Positions 51,064 to 59,969 of a stretch of DNA of 64,000 nucleotides are shown here, in pieces. The position numbers were made by a program, and so were the translations under genes. How positions within the stretch are numbered: the stretch's first letter is position 1; each line of letters opens with the position of its first letter. The notes under the pieces were generated by a model. That model did no database searches and was not told the DNA's origin. It saw nothing but the letters and a program-made list of their open reading frames with translations. This DNA is from Poindextera sp035604135 (GTDB lineage Bacteria; Pseudomonadota; Alphaproteobacteria; Caulobacterales; Caulobacteraceae), in the NCBI GenBank assembly GCA_035604135.1, contig DATNJB010000063.1:62001-126000 (forward strand), given 5' to 3'.

Positions 51064-52329
51064 GTGGCGCGCGCGCCTTGGATCGCCTGGCTGGCGCTTG
51101 CGCTGGCCGCCCTCTCCATCGCCGGCGACTACTACGCCTATGACGCCATCGCGCCGGACGCCGAGCTCCTTCGCCGGCTGCACGGACTGTCGCAGTCGCA
51201 GATCGGGCTGCTGAACGCGATCTTCAGCCTGCCGAACATCCCCCTCTCGCTGGTCGGCGGGCTGTTCATCGACCGCTTCGGCGCCGCCCGAACCGCGCTG
51301 CTGACCGCAGGGTTCGGCTTTGTCGGCGCCGCGCTGACCGCGGTCGGCGAGCCCTACGGCGTCATGGTTTTTGGACGGCTCATCTTCGGCATCGGCGAAG
51401 AAACCCTGCTGGTCGCGCTCTTGGCTGGGATCGCGCAGTGGTTCTCGGCCGAAGCGGCGGCGCTCTCCATGTCGCTGCTGTTCAGCTTCGCGCGCGTCGG
51501 CTCCTACCTCGCCGACGTCTCCACCCGCTGGGCGGCGCCGCTCTATGTGCAGGGGTGGCGTCCGCCGCTCGTGCTCGCCGCCGGCCTGACCGGCGTGAGC
51601 CTCGTCGCGGCCGTGGGCTTCTTGCTGATCGACGCGCATCGCCCGTCGCGCGCGGCGACCGCGAGCCATCGCATCGAGTGGCGCAGGCTCGCAAGCTGGG
51701 ACCGGTCGTTCTGGTACATCCTTGGCCTGAACGTCCTCTTCGCGTCGGTCTTCTTCCCGTTCCGCTCGACGTTCGCGATCGAGTTCTTCCAGGACGCCAA
51801 GCATCGCACGCTCGCCCAGGCGGGGCTGATCAACAGCTGGGTGTTCTTCGCGGCCATCTTCGCAACACCGGTCGTTGGCTGGATCGCCGACCGTTTGGGC
51901 CGCCGCGCGGCCCTGCTCAGCCTGGGCGCGGCTCTGATGCCGGTGACGTTCTTCCTGCTCGGCGCGACAAACATCAGCCTCTGGGTCTCGACCGTGTTGA
52001 TGGGGATCGCTTTCTCGGTCATTCCGGCGGTCATCTGGCCGGCGACGGCCATGCTGGTCGAGAAGGGCCGGTTGGGGACGGCCTACGGCCTGATCAACGT
52101 CATCCAGAGCCTCGGCATGTTCGCGGCCAACTATGCGGCCGGATGGCTGAACGACGTCTACCGCGCGGGCCCCGGGCATCCCGAGGGCTATGGTCCGATG
52201 CTCCTTCTGTTGGGCGGCCTGAGCGTGATCGGCCTGCTCTCCACGCTCGCGCTCTGGCGGCGCGAGAGCGGCCCAGGCGGCCACGGCCTGGAGCGGCCTT
52301 CGGCAGCGCCAGCCCTCGCAGCAGGCTAG
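51064..52329 (+). CDS. Major facilitator superfamily transporter
   Basis: From GTG 51064 the protein has 421 residues and about 12 membrane helices. The loop between helices 2 and 3 reads GGLFIDRFGAARTALL, and a second copy of that motif in the other half reads GWIADRLGRRAALL. Helix 1 has GDYYAYDAIAP, reminiscent of the MFSD1-like group. The substrate is unknown; by context it may import the substrate of the upstream oxidoreductase, to which it is joined with a two-base gap. Confidence 0.9.
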   Translation: MARAPWIAWLALALAALSIAGDYYAYDAIAPDAELLRRLHGLSQSQIGLLNAIFSLPNIPLSLVGGLFIDRFGAARTALLTAGFGFVGAALTAVGEPYGVMVFGRLIFGIGEETLLVALLAGIAQWFSAEAAALSMSLLFSFARVGSYLADVSTRWAAPLYVQGWRPPLVLAAGLTGVSLVAAVGFLLIDAHRPSRAATASHRIEWRRLASWDRSFWYILGLNVLFASVFFPFRSTFAIEFFQDAKHRTLAQAGLINSWVFFAAIFATPVVGWIADRLGRRAALLSLGAALMPVTFFLLGATNISLWVSTVLMGIAFSVIPAVIWPATAMLVEKGRLGTAYGLINVIQSLGMFAANYAAGWLNDVYRAGPGHPEGYGPMLLLLGGLSVIGLLSTLALWRRESGPGGHGLERPSAAPALAAG

Positions 52330-52465
52330 CGCGTCGCGGACGGGCGCGCCGGTCTGCAGGCCATGGCGTGGACGATGCGGGCGCCCGATCGACGCGCACC
52401 GAAGCGTCACACAGCGGACTTAACGTGCGGGCGGCCGAGCGAGCCGAAGTCCAGGGAAGGCGCGG

Positions 52466-54163
52466 ATGACGTTTTCGCTGTCACGCTATTTCGTCCTGCA
52501 GCTGGTGGCCGCGCTGGCGCTGATCTTCATCGCGCTGGCGATCGCCGTGAACCGCTGGTGGGCGATACCGTTGGTGGTGTTGCTGCCGTTGCTGGCGGTT
52601 AGCGTCCATGACCTCATCCAGACGTCGCACGCGATCCTGCGCAACTACCCGATCATCGGCCACATGCGTTTCATCCTGGAAGCGATCCGGCCCGAGCTGC
52701 GCCAGTACATCATCGAGGACGAGCGAGACCCTGTTCCGTTCAGCCGCGAGCATCGCGTGCTCATCTACCGTCGCTCTAAGGACATCCACGATGCCCAGCC
52801 GTTCGGCACCGTGAAGGACGTGAGCGCCGTGAACTACGGTTGGATCTCTCACTCCATACGGCCGAAGGCGATAACCGACCGCGACTTCCGCGTGATCATC
52901 GGCGGTCCTGACTGCCGGCAACCCTACTCGGCCTCGGTGCTGAACGTCTCGGGCACCAGCTTCGGCTCCGTCAGCGCCAACGCCATCATGGCCTTCAACC
53001 TCGGGGCGAAGATGGGCGGGTTCGCCCACAACACCGGCGAGGGTTCGATCAGTCCCCACCACCGGCGCTACGGCGGCGACATCATCTGGCAGGTGGCGAC
53101 GGGCTACTTTGGCTGCCGCACCCCCGATGGCCGCTTCGATCCCGAGCGCTTCGGCGAGCAAGCGCTCGACCCGCAAGTGAAGATGATCGAGGTGAAGCTT
53201 AGCCAGGGCGCAAAGCCTGGCCATGGCGGCGTCCTGCCCAAGGCCAAGATCACCGCCGAAATCGCCGCGACGCGCGGCGTGCCGCGCGACCGGGACTGTG
53301 TCTCTCCGCCCCTTCACAGCGCGTTTTCGACGCCGACCGAGTTCATGTCTTTCATCGGCCAGCTGCGCGAACTCGCGGGCGGCAAGCCCGTGGGCGTCAA
53401 AATGGCCATCGGTCACCGTTACGAGTTCCTCGCCGTGGTCAAGGCGATGCTGGCGATGGACATCACACCGGATTTCATCGTGATCGATGGCGGCGAAGGG
53501 GGCACGGGCGCGGCGCCCGCCGAACTCAGCAACCACGTCGGCCTTCCTCTCAATGAGGGGCTGAGCTTCGTGCACAACGCGTTGGTGGGCGTTGGCCTGC
53601 GCGACCGCATTCGGCTCGGCGCCAGCGGAAAGCTGGTCACCGGGTTTGATTTCTGCCGCGCGTTCGCCATTGGCGCGGACTACGCGCTCTGCGCTCGCGG
53701 TTTCATGTTTGCCGCCGGCTGCATCCAGTCGCGCAGCTGCCACACGAACCACTGTCCGACCGGCGTCGCCACGCAAGACCGGTTGCGCCAGCGCGCACTG
53801 GTCGTCGCCGACAAGGCGCCGCGCGTGGCGAATTTTCACAAGAACACCCTGCGCGCGTTGGCCGAACTCCTGGGCGCCGCGGGGTTGTCGCATCCCAGCG
53901 AGCTCATGCCCTGGCACTTGCAGATCCGCCACCAGAGCGGCCGGATTCTGCGCGGCGACGATGTCTACCCGCATGTTGGGCCAGGCGCGATCCTCTCCGG
54001 CGATATGCCCGAGGAATTGGCGCGCGAGTGGGAGCGGGCGCGCGCAGACAGCTTCGAGCCGGCCTTCGCCCGCGAGCTCGCGCTGGCCCGGGCGGCAGGC
54101 CGGGCGCACGCGGCGGCCGGCGCATCGAAGCCCCGCCGAACCCGGAGCGCGCGGTATTCGTAG
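52466..54163 (+). CDS. Membrane-anchored FMN-binding glutamate synthase-like protein
   Basis: The 565-residue protein starts with two hydrophobic segments (about 8-45). The rest is the FMN-binding barrel of glutamate synthase: NVSGTSFGSVSANAIMAFN, GEGSISPHHRRYGGDIIWQ, KPGHGGVLP, VIDGGEGGTGAAP and RIRLGASGKLVTGFD. The 3Fe-4S cysteines are kept as CIQSRSCHTNHC (C-x5-C-x4-C). The glutaminase and glucosamine-like domains of full GOGAT are absent, so it is not a complete glutamate synthase. Stand-alone proteins of this kind are widespread with poorly known function. AGGGAAGG precedes the ATG. Confidence 0.9.
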   Translation: MTFSLSRYFVLQLVAALALIFIALAIAVNRWWAIPLVVLLPLLAVSVHDLIQTSHAILRNYPIIGHMRFILEAIRPELRQYIIEDERDPVPFSREHRVLIYRRSKDIHDAQPFGTVKDVSAVNYGWISHSIRPKAITDRDFRVIIGGPDCRQPYSASVLNVSGTSFGSVSANAIMAFNLGAKMGGFAHNTGEGSISPHHRRYGGDIIWQVATGYFGCRTPDGRFDPERFGEQALDPQVKMIEVKLSQGAKPGHGGVLPKAKITAEIAATRGVPRDRDCVSPPLHSAFSTPTEFMSFIGQLRELAGGKPVGVKMAIGHRYEFLAVVKAMLAMDITPDFIVIDGGEGGTGAAPAELSNHVGLPLNEGLSFVHNALVGVGLRDRIRLGASGKLVTGFDFCRAFAIGADYALCARGFMFAAGCIQSRSCHTNHCPTGVATQDRLRQRALVVADKAPRVANFHKNTLRALAELLGAAGLSHPSELMPWHLQIRHQSGRILRGDDVYPHVGPGAILSGDMPEELAREWERARADSFEPAFARELALARAAGRAHAAAGASKPRRTRSARYS

Positions 54164-54190
54164 GCCGGACCCGGCCGCGCTGGATCCGGA

Positions 54191-54210
54191 GGAATATATT
54201 CCGTATACGG
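54191..54210. promoter_or_regulatory. Two adjoining palindromes, probable operator
   Basis: GGAATATATTCC (54191-54202) is a perfect 12-base palindrome and overlaps CCGTATACGG (54201-54210), a perfect 10-base palindrome. This AT-rich island lies in very GC-rich DNA about 85 bases before a small unknown gene, and includes TATATT as a possible -10 element. It looks like a transcription-factor site. Confidence 0.5.
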
Positions 54211-54293
54211 CCGTTTCTGCGGGTCGCCGCCGGCGACGACCTATCTCACTTCTGCAACAGCCCGCCGAAAAGCTCCGGCGCCGAGGCTGAGCG

Positions 54294-54527
54294 TTGGCGC
54301 ATGACGGGGTCTCAGTCTATGACAGCTATGTGGCATACATTGTTATCCACGGCTCCGACGAAAAACCGACAGAGCAGGCGGCGGACAGCCTCGGGGGCGC
54401 GACACGCCTGGCCCTCGCCTACATGCGCGAGCATCGGAAGAACGTGCGCGTTCAATTGCCGAGCGGCACAACATTGACGTTCGAGGCCTTTCAGGACGCG
54501 ATCTTCCAGGGCGATCTCCGCGACTAA
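54294..54527 (+). CDS. Small protein of unknown function
   Basis: The 77-residue protein starts from TTG at 54294, or from an in-frame GTG about 12 codons on. It reads like a small alpha/beta protein: VAYIVIHGSDEKPTEQAAD, a helix ALAYMREHRKN, then VRVQLPSGTTLTFEAFQDAI. No family was recognised and no signal peptide is seen. It has lower GC than its neighbours. It lies downstream of the double palindrome and converges on the thioredoxin-like gene. Confidence 0.55.
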   Translation: MAHDGVSVYDSYVAYIVIHGSDEKPTEQAADSLGGATRLALAYMREHRKNVRVQLPSGTTLTFEAFQDAIFQGDLRD

Positions 54528-54553
54528 CGGCGCTCGGACGGGGATGGCGCGTC

Positions 54554-55081
54554 CTAGGTGGTCGAGCCGGCGGATGCTTGGGCGGGAGGCGGGGGCTGGG
54601 CGAGCAGCGGGCTGATCGTCTGGTCGAAGCTGTCCTCGTTGAACGCGCCGGCCTGCTTCAGGCGGAGCACGCCCGCCCGGTCGATCACGTAGCTGGAGGG
54701 CACCTGCTTGTTGATCTCGCCATAGTCCCAGCTGCGGAAGTCGGCGACCACCGGGAAGGGCAGCGCCTTCGCCAGCTCGACGAGCTTGTAAGCCGGGTAG
54801 TCGTCGGTCTTGATCGCGAAGATGGCCAACCCTTCGCCCGGGTGCCGACGGGCGTAGTTGTTCATGGCGACCAGCTCGGCCTTGCAAGGCGTGCACCAGG
54901 TCGCCCAGAAGTTCAGGACCACGACCTTCCCGCGCAGGTCGGCCAGGCTGTATCTCTGGTGATCGAGCGTGACGAGGGTGAACGCCGGCGCGGGCCGGCC
55001 GACCCGGGCGGCGCTCGCCGGCCCAGTGACAAGCACGACGGCCGCCAGCAATACGGTCCAGACCCTGATCCGACTCGGCAT
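54554..55081 (-). CDS. TlpA/ResA-like thioredoxin-fold protein, exported
   Basis: From ATG 55081 the protein has 175 residues: signal peptide or anchor RVWTVLLAAVVLVTGPASA, then a thioredoxin fold with FWATWCTPCKAELVAM (CTPC active site) and the cis-Pro region KQVPSSYVIDRAG. It probably reduces disulfides in periplasmic proteins, for example in cytochrome c maturation, though no such genes adjoin it. The open frame to 55132 only adds a polar extension before the signal. Confidence 0.9.
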   Translation of the reverse strand: MPSRIRVWTVLLAAVVLVTGPASAARVGRPAPAFTLVTLDHQRYSLADLRGKVVVLNFWATWCTPCKAELVAMNNYARRHPGEGLAIFAIKTDDYPAYKLVELAKALPFPVVADFRSWDYGEINKQVPSSYVIDRAGVLRLKQAGAFNEDSFDQTISPLLAQPPPPAQASAGSTT

Positions 55082-55210
55082 GGGAAGCGCCCCCGAAGCG
55101 CGCACGCTGCTTCGCACCTTGCTGCGCGTCAACCATGCGCTGCTTCGCCGCCGTTCAGAAGGGCTACGGATCAGCCGAGGGTGCGCGCCAGAGCCTAGCC
55201 AGCGGCCGAT

Positions 55211-56071
55211 TCAAGCGTGGGCGGCGAACTCGGCGACCGGATCGCCGGCGATGCGGCTGTGATACATGACGCGGGGCTCGGCCATGTCCCAGGGCCGGGC
55301 CCGGTGCATAAGGCAGCGGTTGTCCCAGACCACGACATCGCCCGCCGTCCAGGCGTGGTGGTAGACGCGCGGCGGCTGGCAGGCGAAGGCGCAGAGCTCA
55401 TCGAGCAGCCGCTCCGACTCCGCGGACTCAAGGCCTGGAATGCCATAGGCGTGGCGGCCGATGGCGAGCGTGCGCCGGCCGGTCTCCGGGTGGACCTTCA
55501 CCAGTGGCCGCAGCGGCGGGTCCTTCACCTGGAAGCCGTAGCCAGAGTAGGCGCTGCCCTCGTTGTGGGCGTGCCCCTCCTTGGCCTGGCTGTAGTGCAG
55601 CGAGTGGTAGGCGCTTAAGCCCTCGATCCGCGCCCGCGTGGCGGCGTCGAGCGCGTCGTAGGCCGCCCGCATGTCGGCCCAGCCGGTCTCGCCCGCCGTC
55701 TTGGGCACGACGTGGGCGGAAAAGACGGCGCCCTTGGCCTGCACGGGCATGTAGGTCGAATCCGCGTGCCAGCCCATGTTGCCCCTGAGCACCTTGACGA
55801 CGTCGTCGGTGCCGTCGTCCGGCCTGAGCGAGCCGTCGGCCCGCACGTTGGACAAGGGCGCCCAGTCGAACTCGAGCGGCCCGAACCTGCGCGCAAACGC
55901 GATCTGCTCGTCCTTGGCCAGGTGCTGAGCGGGGAAGATCAGCAGCGCATATTGGAGCCAGGTTCGGTAGAGCGCGTCGAACCCGGCCTCGTCCAGCTCG
56001 GCCAGCTTGAGCCGGGTTACGACGGCGCCGAAGGTGGCGTCCAAGGGTCGGACATCGAATGGATCGGCCAT
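55211..56071 (-). CDS. TauD/TfdA-family Fe(II)/2-oxoglutarate dioxygenase
   Basis: From ATG 56071 the protein has 286 residues. Iron ligands are His102 and Asp104 in NMGWHADSTYMP and His256 in NRCLMHRARPWD, with an arginine for 2-oxoglutarate in the last block (PRVMYHSRIAGD). The family includes taurine, alkylsulfatase and 2,4-D dioxygenases. The substrate cannot be told, and no sulfonate transport genes lie nearby. It is divergent from the DUF2147 gene. Confidence 0.92.
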   Translation of the reverse strand: MADPFDVRPLDATFGAVVTRLKLAELDEAGFDALYRTWLQYALLIFPAQHLAKDEQIAFARRFGPLEFDWAPLSNVRADGSLRPDDGTDDVVKVLRGNMGWHADSTYMPVQAKGAVFSAHVVPKTAGETGWADMRAAYDALDAATRARIEGLSAYHSLHYSQAKEGHAHNEGSAYSGYGFQVKDPPLRPLVKVHPETGRRTLAIGRHAYGIPGLESAESERLLDELCAFACQPPRVYHHAWTAGDVVVWDNRCLMHRARPWDMAEPRVMYHSRIAGDPVAEFAAHA

Positions 56072-56210
56072 GGCTTGGCTTGTGTGTCGCTGCAACGGCA
56101 GCCTAACGCAGGCGCAGCGGTCCTTCCAGGTCACCGCGAACGACGCTCGGACATTGCCAGCCGGAAGCGGAGCGGCTTATCACCATTGCGGGCTAATCGG
56201 GGAGGACGCC

Positions 56211-56663
56211 ATGGCCAAGCCGGGCATCATCGCGCTCTTGGCTGCCACGTTCGCGGTCATCGCATCGTCGGCCGCGGTCGCCGCAAGCCCTGCGGGGAGC
56301 TGGGAGATCATCTCAGACGCGGACGGCAAACCGCGGGCGCTGATCGAGCTCTCGGTCGTCGGCGGGGTGCTGCAGGGCGTGCTGACCAAATCGCTGCGCG
56401 GCGAGGACCCGAACAAGCTCTGCGTCCCCTGCAAGGGCGCCCAGCACAACCAGCGCATCATAGGCATGCGGGTGCTGTGGGGTCTGACGCCGGTCTCCGG
56501 CGACCTCTCGAACTGGCAGGGCGGCCAGATCCTCGATCCCGATTCCGGCAACGTCTATTCCGCCAAGCTCAGCGAAAGCGCCGACGGCAAGACGATCACC
56601 ATGCGCGGCTTCATCGGCATCTCGCTGCTCGGCCGCACGCAGATCTGGCATCGGGTCGGCTAG
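56211..56663 (+). CDS. DUF2147 family exported protein
   Basis: From ATG 56211, preceded by GGAGG, the protein has 150 residues. A signal peptide (KPGIIALLAATFAVIASSAAVAA) precedes a beta-rich domain with SPAGSWEIISDADGKPRALIEL, CVPCKG and GGQILDPDSGNVYSAKL, then TITMRGFIGISLLGRTQIW. These match DUF2147, a lipocalin-like periplasmic family without assigned function. The CVPC pair is often present in the family. Confidence 0.9.
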   Translation: MAKPGIIALLAATFAVIASSAAVAASPAGSWEIISDADGKPRALIELSVVGGVLQGVLTKSLRGEDPNKLCVPCKGAQHNQRIIGMRVLWGLTPVSGDLSNWQGGQILDPDSGNVYSAKLSESADGKTITMRGFIGISLLGRTQIWHRVG

Positions 56664-56725
56664 CGCGGCGAACCGCAGCGCTTGTCAGGCGTTGACGTCT
56701 GCGACGGGCGCGGAGACTCAAGCCC

Positions 56726-57334
56726 ATGACGACCCTGACTCCTGCGGCAGGCCCGGCCCCGGTCCCCGGCGAGCAAAGATACGGTGCCGTCTCGATCGCG
56801 TTGCATTGGACCATCGCGGCGCTGATCGTCATCCAGGTCTGCCTCGGCTGGTACATGAACGAGGTCCTGCCCGACCACTCGCCGGCGCAGGCGCGGATCG
56901 AGACCCTGCACATCTCGGTCGGGCTGACGATCCTTCTGCTCGTGCTGGTCAGGATCGGCGTGCGGCTCGCCCACCCCGCCCCGCCCTTGCCAGCCGACAT
57001 GGCGGCCTGGGAGCGGCTTCTGGCGCGGGCCACGCACGTCCTGTTCTATGCGCTCCTGCTCGTTCTGCCGCTGACCGGCTGGGCTGTCGCGTCGGTCCGG
57101 CCCGCCGCTGTCCACTTCTGGGGACTGCCCTGGCCGAAGCTGCCGGGGCTCGGCTTCCTGATGACGCCGGACCACAAGGCGTGGCGGCGCGAGCTTACCC
57201 ACATCCACGTCTACGTCATGATCTGGCTCGTGGTCCTGAACCTCGCGCTGCACGTGGCCGGCGCCATTCGCCACCAGTTCGTTGGCCACAGCGTGCTCTG
57301 GCGCATGGCGCCGCTGCGCGCCCTGAAGCGCTAG
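56726..57334 (+). CDS. Cytochrome b561
   Basis: The 202-residue protein has four membrane helices with heme-ligand-type histidines: SIALHWTIAAL, ETLHISVGLTI, ATHVLFYALLL and HIHVYVMIWLVVLNLALHVAG. This is the CybB-like di-heme b561 arrangement, which oxidises ubiquinol and can detoxify superoxide. The stop codon shares CTAG with the convergent proC stop. It lies 62 bases after the DUF2147 gene on the same strand; the two may be co-transcribed. Confidence 0.93.
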   Translation: MTTLTPAAGPAPVPGEQRYGAVSIALHWTIAALIVIQVCLGWYMNEVLPDHSPAQARIETLHISVGLTILLLVLVRIGVRLAHPAPPLPADMAAWERLLARATHVLFYALLLVLPLTGWAVASVRPAAVHFWGLPWPKLPGLGFLMTPDHKAWRRELTHIHVYVMIWLVVLNLALHVAGAIRHQFVGHSVLWRMAPLRALKR

Positions 57335-58122
57335 CCGAGCTCGCGCGAGCGTTTCGCCGCCGCCGCGACTGTTCGGGCGGCGAGCGGGCCGATGCCATCC
57401 TCGGCCATCAGCACCTTGAGCGCCGCCTCGGTGGTGCCGCCCGGCGAGGCGACCTTGCGCCTGAGTTCGGCGGCGGTTTCGCCTGAGCGGTCCAGCAAGG
57501 CGGCCGCTCCGATCAAGGTCGCGCGCACCAGCGACGCCGAGGCCTCCGGGCTCAGGCCCTCCGCCTCTCCCGCGGCCCCCAGCGCCTCGATGAAGGCGTA
57601 GAGGTAGGCCGGCGCTGAGCCGGAGACCGCGACGGCGGCATCCATCAGCGCCTCGGCCTCGAGGTCGACCGTCGTCGCCACCGGATCGAACACAGCATGG
57701 GCGCGCACGCGCGCGCCGGCGCCGCCGGCAAAGATCGAGACCGCCCCCTTGCCGACCGCGACCCCGGTCGTTGGCATCGTGCGGGCGACGGCGCGGGGCC
57801 CAAACGCGGCAACGAGATCGGCGGTCTTCACGCCGGCCGCCACCGAGACGACGACGGCGTCCGCAGCCAGTTTGGGTGCAATGGCGGCCGCCGCTTGGCG
57901 CCAGATCTGCGGGCGGACGGCCAGCACCACCGTCTTCGCCTCGGCGATCGCAGCGTCGGGCGGATCGAGCCGCGCGCCTCGGGCGGCGGCGGCGTGCGCG
58001 GCCTCGCCCGGAGCCGGGTCGACGATGATGAGATCGCTGGCGGCGAAAGCGCCAGTACTGAGCCAGCCTTCGATGAGGGCGCCGCCCATGTGGCCGGCGC
58101 CGACAACGAGGATCGGCGTCAC
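57331..58122 (-). CDS. proC: Pyrroline-5-carboxylate reductase
   Basis: From GTG 58122 the protein has 263 residues: VTPILVVGAGHMGGALIEGW opens the NAD(P) domain, followed by VVLAVRPQIWRQ, ARTMPTTGVAVGKGA and the C-terminal signature region with VSGSAPAYLYAFIEALG and KVASPGGTTEAALKVL. It makes proline from pyrroline-5-carboxylate. The open frame runs much further upstream through ybjN in another frame and is not used. The ybjN stop lies 11 bases before the start, so they are co-transcribed. Confidence 0.94.
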   Translation of the reverse strand: MTPILVVGAGHMGGALIEGWLSTGAFAASDLIIVDPAPGEAAHAAAARGARLDPPDAAIAEAKTVVLAVRPQIWRQAAAAIAPKLAADAVVVSVAAGVKTADLVAAFGPRAVARTMPTTGVAVGKGAVSIFAGGAGARVRAHAVFDPVATTVDLEAEALMDAAVAVSGSAPAYLYAFIEALGAAGEAEGLSPEASASLVRATLIGAAALLDRSGETAAELRRKVASPGGTTEAALKVLMAEDGIGPLAARTVAAAAKRSRELG

Positions 58123-58133
58123 GTCGTTCGTGC

Positions 58134-58640
58134 TCAGGCCTGGCCCACGGTCTCGAACAAGCAGGCGGCCATGGCCTCGTCCGGGGTCTTGCCGCCCTTC
58201 AAGAGGAAGTCGAACGCCGGATAGAAGCGGTCGGCCGCCTCCACCGCCGCGTCGATCATCGAGGCGGCCTGCGCCAGTGTCGGGCGCTCGCCGTGCGGCA
58301 GCCCAAGCGCGTGGCGGAACACGACCTCGCCGTCGTCGCTCCACACCTCGAAGTGGCCGAGCCAGATGCGCTGGTTGACCAGCGAGGTGAGCTCGCAGGC
58401 GGCAAGGCGCTGCGCCTTGAGCGCCTGCATGTCGAGCGCCAGGCAGAGCTGCAGGCAATCGGCCTCCGGCCGCCAGGCGAACCAAAGCTCGTAGTCCTTC
58501 CAGTCGCCGGTCAGCGCGAACGCAAGGTCGCCGTCGTCCGTGCGATCGAAGCTGAGGTTTTCGGCGTTCAGCACCCGCTCGACCACTTCAAGCGGATCGA
58601 AGCCGGTCTCGATGTCGTCGTCTGGATGAGGAAGGTCCAT
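58134..58640 (-). CDS. YbjN-domain protein
   Basis: The 168-residue protein has DPLEVVERVLNAENLSFDRTDDGDLAFALTG-type sequence, then LQLCLALDMQAL and VNQRIWLGHFEVW, as in the YbjN family of type III-secretion-chaperone-like fold. YbjN has been linked to stress and motility control in enterobacteria; in alphaproteobacteria it is commonly found next to proC, as here. It is acidic and soluble with no signal peptide. Confidence 0.9.
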   Translation of the reverse strand: MDLPHPDDDIETGFDPLEVVERVLNAENLSFDRTDDGDLAFALTGDWKDYELWFAWRPEADCLQLCLALDMQALKAQRLAACELTSLVNQRIWLGHFEVWSDDGEVVFRHALGLPHGERPTLAQAASMIDAAVEAADRFYPAFDFLLKGGKTPDEAMAACLFETVGQA

Positions 58641-58755
58641 GGGGCCCCTTGGCTCTAGCCGCCGACGCGGTCGCCGCGGAGCGGCCGTCTCGGTGAATCA
58701 CACCCTAATCTGCTTCGCGGCCGGCGTCTCAACCGGCTTCGTCCTATGGGCGAGC

Positions 58756-58986
58756 TTAAGCGCCGCCCTTCTTGCCTTTCAGCGCTTCGACCTCGGTCCG
58801 CAGCGCGGCGATCTCGGCTTTGAGCGCCTCGAACTCGTCTCTGCGTATGAGGTCGAAGTCCGTCGCCATCTTGTCCGCCTGGGCGCGGAACGCCGCCTTT
58901 GCCTCTTCGCCGGCCGCCTGCGCCAGCCCGATGGCGGCGTTGGTCAGCTTGGAGAACTCGTCCAGGAATGGGTTTTGGGTCTGCAT
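58756..58986 (-). CDS. BMFP-domain accessory protein (YqiC/UbiK-like)
   Basis: The 76-residue protein starts MQTQNPFLDEFSKLTNAAIG, followed by an amphipathic helix and a C-terminal coiled coil (RRDEFEALKAEIAALRTEVEAL) with a basic end. This is the BMFP (membrane fusogenic) family; the enterobacterial member UbiK assists ubiquinone synthesis. A CATATAAG -10-like element (minus strand) lies about six bases before the ATG, so the transcript may have almost no leader. It is divergent from lgt. Confidence 0.9.
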   Translation of the reverse strand: MQTQNPFLDEFSKLTNAAIGLAQAAGEEAKAAFRAQADKMATDFDLIRRDEFEALKAEIAALRTEVEALKGKKGGA

Positions 58987-59081
58987 CGCGCCCTTATATG
59001 GGAAACGGATTTTTAATGCGAAGGGATTGGACCGGGCTGCTAAATCGCCGTCGCAAGCGTTGAAGAAGGAGCCCGCGCGCC

Positions 59082-59969
59082 TTGGTTTTTCCGGACTTCA
59101 ACCCGGTCATCGTGCAGCTCGGACCGTTTGCGCTGCGTTGGTATGCGCTGGCCTACGTCGCCGGCATCCTGCTCGGCTGGCGCTATGGCGTCGGGCTGGT
59201 CAAGAACGCCAAGCTCTGGGGCCCGGCGACCCCGACGGCGACCACAGCCCAGGTCGACGACCTCATCGTCTGGATCACGCTTGGCGTCATCCTCGGAGGG
59301 CGAATGGGCTACGTCCTCTTCTACATGCTGCCCTCGCCGTCGGAGCGGGAGATGCTGGCAGCCAACCCGCTGGAGGCTTTCGCGATCTGGCACGGCGGCA
59401 TGAGTTTCCACGGCGGGGTGATCGGGGTAGGGCTGGCGCTGATCGCGTTCGCCCGCGTCAACAGAATAGACCTGATCTGCCTCGCCGACCTGGTCGCGCC
59501 CTGCCAGCCCATCGGCCAGTTCTTCGGCCGCATCGCCAACTTCATCAACGGCGAGCTCTGGGGGCGGGTGACGCACGTTCCCTGGGGCATGGTGTTCTGC
59601 AGCCCGCACATCCGCCTGGCCAACGCCGGGCAATGCCCGGCGGGCCTCGAACCCCGGCATCCGAGCCAGCTCTACGAGGCGGCGCTCGAAGGGGTGCTGA
59701 TCTTCCTCGTCCTCAGGTTCGCCACCCATCGGCTGCACTGGCTGCAGCGCCGCGGCGCGGTCACCGGCCTCTTCCTGGTGCTCTACGGGATGATCCGCAT
59801 CCTGCTCGAGACCGTGCGCAACCCGGACCTCACCATGCCGATCTTCCCGTTCGGCCTGACCATGGGGATGATGCTCTCGGCGCCCATGCTCATCGCCGGC
59901 TCCGCCCTGCTGTGGTGGAGTCTCCGCCACGGCGCCGCCCCGGACCAGCCGCAGCATGAGCCTGCTTGA
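59082..59969 (+). CDS. lgt: Prolipoprotein diacylglyceryl transferase
   Basis: From TTG 59082 (GAAGGAG about 12 bases upstream) the protein has 295 residues and about seven membrane helices. Conserved blocks are RWYALAYVAGILLGW, WHGGMSFHGGVIGV with the essential histidine, and GRIANFINGELWGRVTH with the Lgt signature arginine. It transfers diacylglycerol to the lipobox cysteine, the first step of lipoprotein maturation. midA overlaps its end by 14 bases. Confidence 0.95.
   Translation: MVFPDFNPVIVQLGPFALRWYALAYVAGILLGWRYGVGLVKNAKLWGPATPTATTAQVDDLIVWITLGVILGGRMGYVLFYMLPSPSEREMLAANPLEAFAIWHGGMSFHGGVIGVGLALIAFARVNRIDLICLADLVAPCQPIGQFFGRIANFINGELWGRVTHVPWGMVFCSPHIRLANAGQCPAGLEPRHPSQLYEAALEGVLIFLVLRFATHRLHWLQRRGAVTGLFLVLYGMIRILLETVRNPDLTMPIFPFGLTMGMMLSAPMLIAGSALLWWSLRHGAAPDQPQHEPA

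Noticed and set aside
52466..54163. Full glutamate synthase large subunit
   Set aside because: It lacks the N-terminal glutaminase domain and the C-terminal GXGXG domain, and is about a third of the usual length.
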